From the NCBI RefSeq assembly GCF_014837165.1, contig NZ_JACSPM010000001.1:339618-403617 (forward strand): 64,000 nt of DNA, given 5' to 3'. Below, piece by piece: positions 61,062 through 64,000 of this stretch (position 1 is its first letter; every line of letters begins with the position of its first letter). The notes under the pieces were generated by a model. That model was not told the origin of the DNA. It did not search any database and saw only the letters and a program-made list of their open reading frames with translations. This DNA comes from Microbacterium gallinarum (GTDB taxonomy: Bacteria > Actinomycetota > Actinomycetes > Actinomycetales > Microbacteriaceae). The translations under genes were made by a program, and so were the position numbers.

Positions 61062-62093
61062 ATGAGATTCCGGCCGCTGCGATCAGCCACAGCCTCCGAT
61101 GCCGAACGGGTGGCCGTCACCGCTCCACCCGCCACCATGAACGCCGTGGTGTTCGATGCGCCCGGCGAGCCGGAGGCGCTGCGCCTCGCGCAGGCTGCCG
61201 TGCCCTCGCCGGTGATCAGCGAGCTCCTCGTTCGCATCGTCGCCGCAGGGGTCAACCCCATCGACGCGAAGACGCGGCGCGGTGCCGGGGTGTCGGCGCA
61301 GATCCCCGGTTACCCCTCGACCCTGGGCTTCGACTTCAGCGGCGTCGTGGTGAAGAGCCCCTACGAGGCTCACCCGCTCGCACCGGGCACACCCGTCTTC
61401 GGCATGGCGGCCTTCCCGCGGTCCGGAGGGACCTATGGCGAGTACGCCGTTGTGCCCTCCCTCTCCGTCGCCCGCAAGCCGGCCTCGCTCTCGCACGTCG
61501 AGGCGGCGGGTGTGCCGCTGGCCGCCCTCACCGCATGGGGGCTCATCGTCGAGACGGCGCATGCGCACGAGGGACAGCGCATCCTGATCCACGCCGGCGG
61601 CGGCGGAGTGGGGCATTTCGCCGTGCAGTTCGCCGCGTACTTCGGGGCGCATGTGACCGCGACCGCGTCGGGACGCAACGCGGCATGGCTGCGCGAACTC
61701 GGCGCGGCGGTCGTCATCGACCACACGACCACCCGATTCGAGGAGGTCATCGCCGACGTCGATGTGGTGATCGATCTGATCGGCAACGTGCACGGTGGCA
61801 CCGGCAGCCGGTCGCTCGCCGTGCTGCGGCCCGGCGGGCTGTACGTCGTCGTCGCGACCGGCTCGTGGCCGGAGTATCGCGAGGCCGCCGAGGCGGCGGG
61901 CGTGCGGTCGACGAGCTACAAGGTCATCCCCGACGGCGGCACGCTCGCGACGGTCGCGCGGCTGCTCGACTCCGGGGCCGTGCAGGTCTACATCGATCGG
62001 GTCTTCCCGCTCGACGAGGCGGCCGCGGCGCACCGCATGCTCGAGGAGGGCCACACCCGCGGCAAGATCGTGCTGCGCGTCAGCGACGACTGA
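61062..62093 (+). CDS. NADP-dependent quinone oxidoreductase-like enzyme
   Basis: A 343-residue medium-chain dehydrogenase/reductase of the zinc-free quinone oxidoreductase class. VAAGVNPIDAKTRRGAG and GYPSTLGFDFSGVV are the GroES-like domain blocks; ILIHAGGGGVGHFAVQFAAY binds NADPH. A 25-residue N-terminal extension precedes the usual start (MNAVVFDAPG); AAGGGGG 8 nt before ATG 61062 supports the longer form, while ATG 61137 is the alternative. It may detoxify quinones or enals. Its own promoter was not identified. Confidence 0.85.
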   Translation: MRFRPLRSATASDAERVAVTAPPATMNAVVFDAPGEPEALRLAQAAVPSPVISELLVRIVAAGVNPIDAKTRRGAGVSAQIPGYPSTLGFDFSGVVVKSPYEAHPLAPGTPVFGMAAFPRSGGTYGEYAVVPSLSVARKPASLSHVEAAGVPLAALTAWGLIVETAHAHEGQRILIHAGGGGVGHFAVQFAAYFGAHVTATASGRNAAWLRELGAAVVIDHTTTRFEEVIADVDVVIDLIGNVHGGTGSRSLAVLRPGGLYVVVATGSWPEYREAAEAAGVRSTSYKVIPDGGTLATVARLLDSGAVQVYIDRVFPLDEAAAAHRMLEEGHTRGKIVLRVSDD

Positions 62094-62124
62094 GCGGGCG
62101 CGGCCGGCGCAGTCGCGACCGGGC

Positions 62125-63015
62125 TCAGGCCGGGCGGAGCACCCGCCTGCCCTCCGAGACGATCTCGTCCGCGATGGCGTCGAGGAGCGGCGAGCGCAGA
62201 TTCCACTGCTGCCAGTGCAGGGCCACATCGACCGGACGCCCGCCGAGACGCACCAGCTCACCGCTCGCGAGCGGCTCGTGGGACTGGAAGGTCGGCAGCA
62301 GCGCCCAGCCGAGGCCGAGGCGCACGGCGGTGGCGAAGTCGTTCGACGCGGGCACGTAGTGGCGCGGCGGCAGCGCCGGATCGATCCCCTCCGCCGCCAG
62401 CCACTCCCTCTGCAGGTCGTCGCGTCGGTCGAAGTCGACGACCGGGGCGGTCTCGAGAGCGGCCCGCCGGTCGCCCCCGAGCCAGCGCTCGACGAACGCG
62501 GGGGTCGCCACAGCCTCGTACCGCATCGCGCCGAGGCCGCTCACGCGGCATCCCGCCACCGGCGTCGCCCGCGACGTGACAGCCCCCATCACGGTGCCCG
62601 ACTCGAGGAGTCCAGCCGTGAAGTCCTGGTCGTCGCGGTGCAGTTCGAAGACGACGGGGTGCCGCCGCGACAGGCGCGTGAGCGGCTCGAGGAACCAGGT
62701 GGCCAAGGAGTCCGCGTTCACCGCGAGCGGCACCGATGTGCGGCCGTCGGCGGCCGGGTCGGCTCCGAGCTCGGCGAGCGTGTCGTGCTCGAGCAGCGCC
62801 GCCTGCCGTGCCAGGCGGATGACCGCCATCCCCGCCTCTGTCGCGCGCACCGGCTTCGAGCGCACGAGCACCACCTGCCCCAGCTGCTCCTCCAGCGCCT
62901 TGATCCGCTGGCTCACCGCGGACGGCGTGACGTGCAGCCGCCGGGCGGCGGCATCGAGCGTGCCCTCGTCCACGACAGCGGCGACGGTCTCGGCCAGGTC
63001 GAACGGAATTCTCAC
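62125..63015 (-). CDS. lysG: LysR-family regulator LysG/ArgP
   Basis: A 296-residue LysR regulator. The N-terminal HTH, GTLDAAARRLHVTPSAVSQR followed by IKALEEQLGQ, is the ArgP/LysG form; the rest is the effector domain. In Corynebacterium, LysG activates lysE when basic amino acids accumulate. GTG 63015 is 7 nt after TAGCCT on the minus strand. It is divergent from lysE with a 70-bp gap, the classic arrangement. Confidence 0.92.
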   Translation of the reverse strand: MRIPFDLAETVAAVVDEGTLDAAARRLHVTPSAVSQRIKALEEQLGQVVLVRSKPVRATEAGMAVIRLARQAALLEHDTLAELGADPAADGRTSVPLAVNADSLATWFLEPLTRLSRRHPVVFELHRDDQDFTAGLLESGTVMGAVTSRATPVAGCRVSGLGAMRYEAVATPAFVERWLGGDRRAALETAPVVDFDRRDDLQREWLAAEGIDPALPPRHYVPASNDFATAVRLGLGWALLPTFQSHEPLASGELVRLGGRPVDVALHWQQWNLRSPLLDAIADEIVSEGRRVLRPA

Positions 63016-63022
63016 ATCAGCC

Positions 63023-63028
63023 AGGCTA
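63023..63028 (-). promoter_or_regulatory. Leaderless -10 box TAGCCT of lysG
   Basis: On the minus strand, it ends 7 nt before the GTG at 63015. Confidence 0.5.
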
Positions 63029-63073
63029 ATGCACCTGAAGAATGATGAGCTGGACTGAAGATCGGTCTGCGCC

Positions 63074-63079
63074 TAGCGT
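63074..63079 (+). promoter_or_regulatory. Leaderless -10 box TAGCGT of lysE
   Basis: It ends 6 nt before the GTG at 63086. The 70-bp divergent gap must also hold the LysG site. Confidence 0.5.
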
Positions 63080-63085
63080 CGAAGC

Positions 63086-63742
63086 GTGCTCACCTCCGTC
63101 CTCGCGGGCTTCGGCCTCGGCCTGTCGCTCATCATCGCGATCGGCGCGCAGAACCTCTTCGTGCTGCGCCAGGGTCTGCGGCGTGAGCACGTCTTCGTCG
63201 TCGCGGCGATCTGCGCGGCATCCGATGCCCTCCTCATCGCACTCGGCGTCTCGGGCGTCGGGCTCGTGCTGCAGGCGGTGCCGTGGCTCGTCGACGTCGT
63301 TCGCTGGGCCGGCGCGACGTTCCTCGTCGTGTACGGACTGCTCGCCGCGCGGCGCGCGTGGCGCGGATCCGACCAGGGCCTCGACGCATCCGTCGAGACC
63401 GACTCCGCACCACCTGCCGGCAGCACCAGCCGGGCCGGCACCTCCACCCGCACCCGCCTGCTGCCGGTCGTGCTGACCTGCCTCGCGCTGACGTGGCTGA
63501 ACCCCCACGTCTACCTCGACACGGTCTTCCTGCTGGGCACGGTCGCGAGCACCCATGGCGATCAGCGCTGGCTCTTCGCGGCCGGTGCTATGGCCGCGAG
63601 CGTCGTCTGGTTCTTCGGACTCGCCTTCGGCGCGCGCTACCTCGGGCGCTGGCTGTCGACGCCGCGCGCGTGGCGGATCCTCGACGCCGTGATCGCGGTG
63701 GTGATGATCGGTCTCGGCGTGAGCCTCGTCCTCCCCCACTGA
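63086..63742 (+). CDS. lysE: LysE-type basic amino acid exporter
   Basis: A 218-residue membrane protein with about six hydrophobic segments. GLSLIIAIGAQNLFVLRQGL is the LysE signature at the N-terminus, and LALTWLNPHVYLDTVFLLG the second conserved block. A hydrophilic Ser/Thr/Ala loop of about 30 residues splits the halves. It exports lysine and arginine, protecting against overload from peptides. GTG 63086 fits a leaderless mRNA. Confidence 0.93.
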   Translation: MLTSVLAGFGLGLSLIIAIGAQNLFVLRQGLRREHVFVVAAICAASDALLIALGVSGVGLVLQAVPWLVDVVRWAGATFLVVYGLLAARRAWRGSDQGLDASVETDSAPPAGSTSRAGTSTRTRLLPVVLTCLALTWLNPHVYLDTVFLLGTVASTHGDQRWLFAAGAMAASVVWFFGLAFGARYLGRWLSTPRAWRILDAVIAVVMIGLGVSLVLPH

Positions 63743-63753
63743 CCTCGGCGAGC

Positions 63754-64000
63754 TCAGCCGTCGATCTGGTCCCGCCGGGCGCCGACGAGCAGCCGCACCA
63801 CGTCGTCGGGCAGCGGATGCTCGGGCTGGAACCGGATCGTGCCCTTGTCGAGTCCGATCCCGGGGTGATCGGCGAGTGCACCGGCGACCGCGCTCACTGC
63901 GTCGGGGCTGAACGGGTAGACGCCGATGTGCTTCTTCGCGCGCATGACCGAGATGAGGGGCTTGCCCCGGTAGACGAGCGCAGGCATGCCGTAGCCGAGG
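63754..64000 (-). CDS. DUF1801 (YdhG-like) domain protein, truncated by window edge
   Basis: The C-terminal 81 residues of a gene that continues past 64000. GYGMPALVYRGKPLISVMRA and HIGVYPFSPDAV, then KGTIRFQPEHPLPDDVVRLL, match the DUF1801 domain of YdhG-like proteins (named iron chaperone by homology to frataxin-like folds). The function is not established. It converges with lysE, 11 nt apart. Confidence 0.8.
   Translation of the reverse strand, partial: LGYGMPALVYRGKPLISVMRAKKHIGVYPFSPDAVSAVAGALADHPGIGLDKGTIRFQPEHPLPDDVVRLLVGARRDQIDG

Overview
The window is very GC-rich, densely packed DNA that reads as the chromosome of a high-GC actinobacterium. The gene set (mtl PTS operon with ptsH/ptsI inside it, ribDE-ribBA-ribH behind an FMN riboswitch, sdhCDAB, GTP-type pckG next to a RamB/PrpR-like regulator, LysG/LysE, no outer-membrane genes) and the habit of placing a -10 box 6-7 nt before a start codon point to Microbacteriaceae, most likely Microbacterium. 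That genus call is inference. No phage, plasmid, IS element, CRISPR array, rRNA or tRNA gene was seen.

Layout. 1-3.4 kb: end of a phosphohexomutase, a DHA3-type exporter with an operator-like palindrome, an acetyltransferase. 3.5-11.5 kb: mannitol PTS locus, with a PRD regulator (minus strand) divergent from an orphan EIIB, HPr, EI, MtlA, MtlF and MtlD. 11.5-16.5 kb: an alpha/beta hydrolase coupled to a TSUP permease, then a tightly coupled flavin monooxygenase / bile-acid-type symporter / SDR triad. 16.8-25.2 kb (minus): a nucleoside uptake and salvage operon (BMP lipoprotein, ABC ATPase, two permeases, cytidine deaminase, thymidine phosphorylase, adenosine deaminase). 25.3-30.2 kb: manC divergent from sdhCDAB. 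30.2-37.5 kb: mixed housekeeping genes, many with leaderless starts (MFS, BrkB-like, xthA, trpS, an AbiEi/DUF559-like protein, GNAT, Fpg/Nei). 37.6-42.0 kb: glpD-glpK divergent from a SorC-type regulator. 42.1-45.8 kb: the riboflavin operon. 45.9-51.3 kb: a small membrane protein, an MHS-type symporter, a lipoprotein and an ABC-2 exporter. 51.5-53.8 kb: a small HTH protein and a fused ABC exporter. 53.8-58.5 kb: pckG, RamB/PrpR-like regulator, a YqaJ-fold nuclease, a 2H phosphoesterase. 58.6-64 kb: a DHA2 exporter with its MarR regulator, a quinone-oxidoreductase-like enzyme, LysG/LysE and the end of a DUF1801 protein.

The most interesting signals are non-coding. (1) Two efflux loci, the ABC exporter at 51.5 kb and the MFS/MarR pair at 58.6 kb, share a promoter design: TTGAC-type -35, 18-bp spacer, and GTCAAC/GTTGAC half-sites spaced 10-19-10 bp, one palindrome on each promoter element. 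This suggests one MarR-controlled efflux regulon. (2) An 83-bp imperfect palindrome occurs twice, about 77% identical between copies, each time between convergent genes (3.4 and 16.6 kb). (3) At least sixteen genes carry a TANNNT-like -10 box exactly 6-7 nt before the start codon, so leaderless transcription is a major mode here; in two cases the upstream gene's stop codon lies inside that -10 box. (4) The word GGATGC/GCATCC recurs throughout, including in terminator stems.

All calls come from reading the sequence alone. Family names rest on recognised motifs, no database search was run, and start codons were chosen from Shine-Dalgarno sequences, leaderless -10 boxes or stop/start overlaps.
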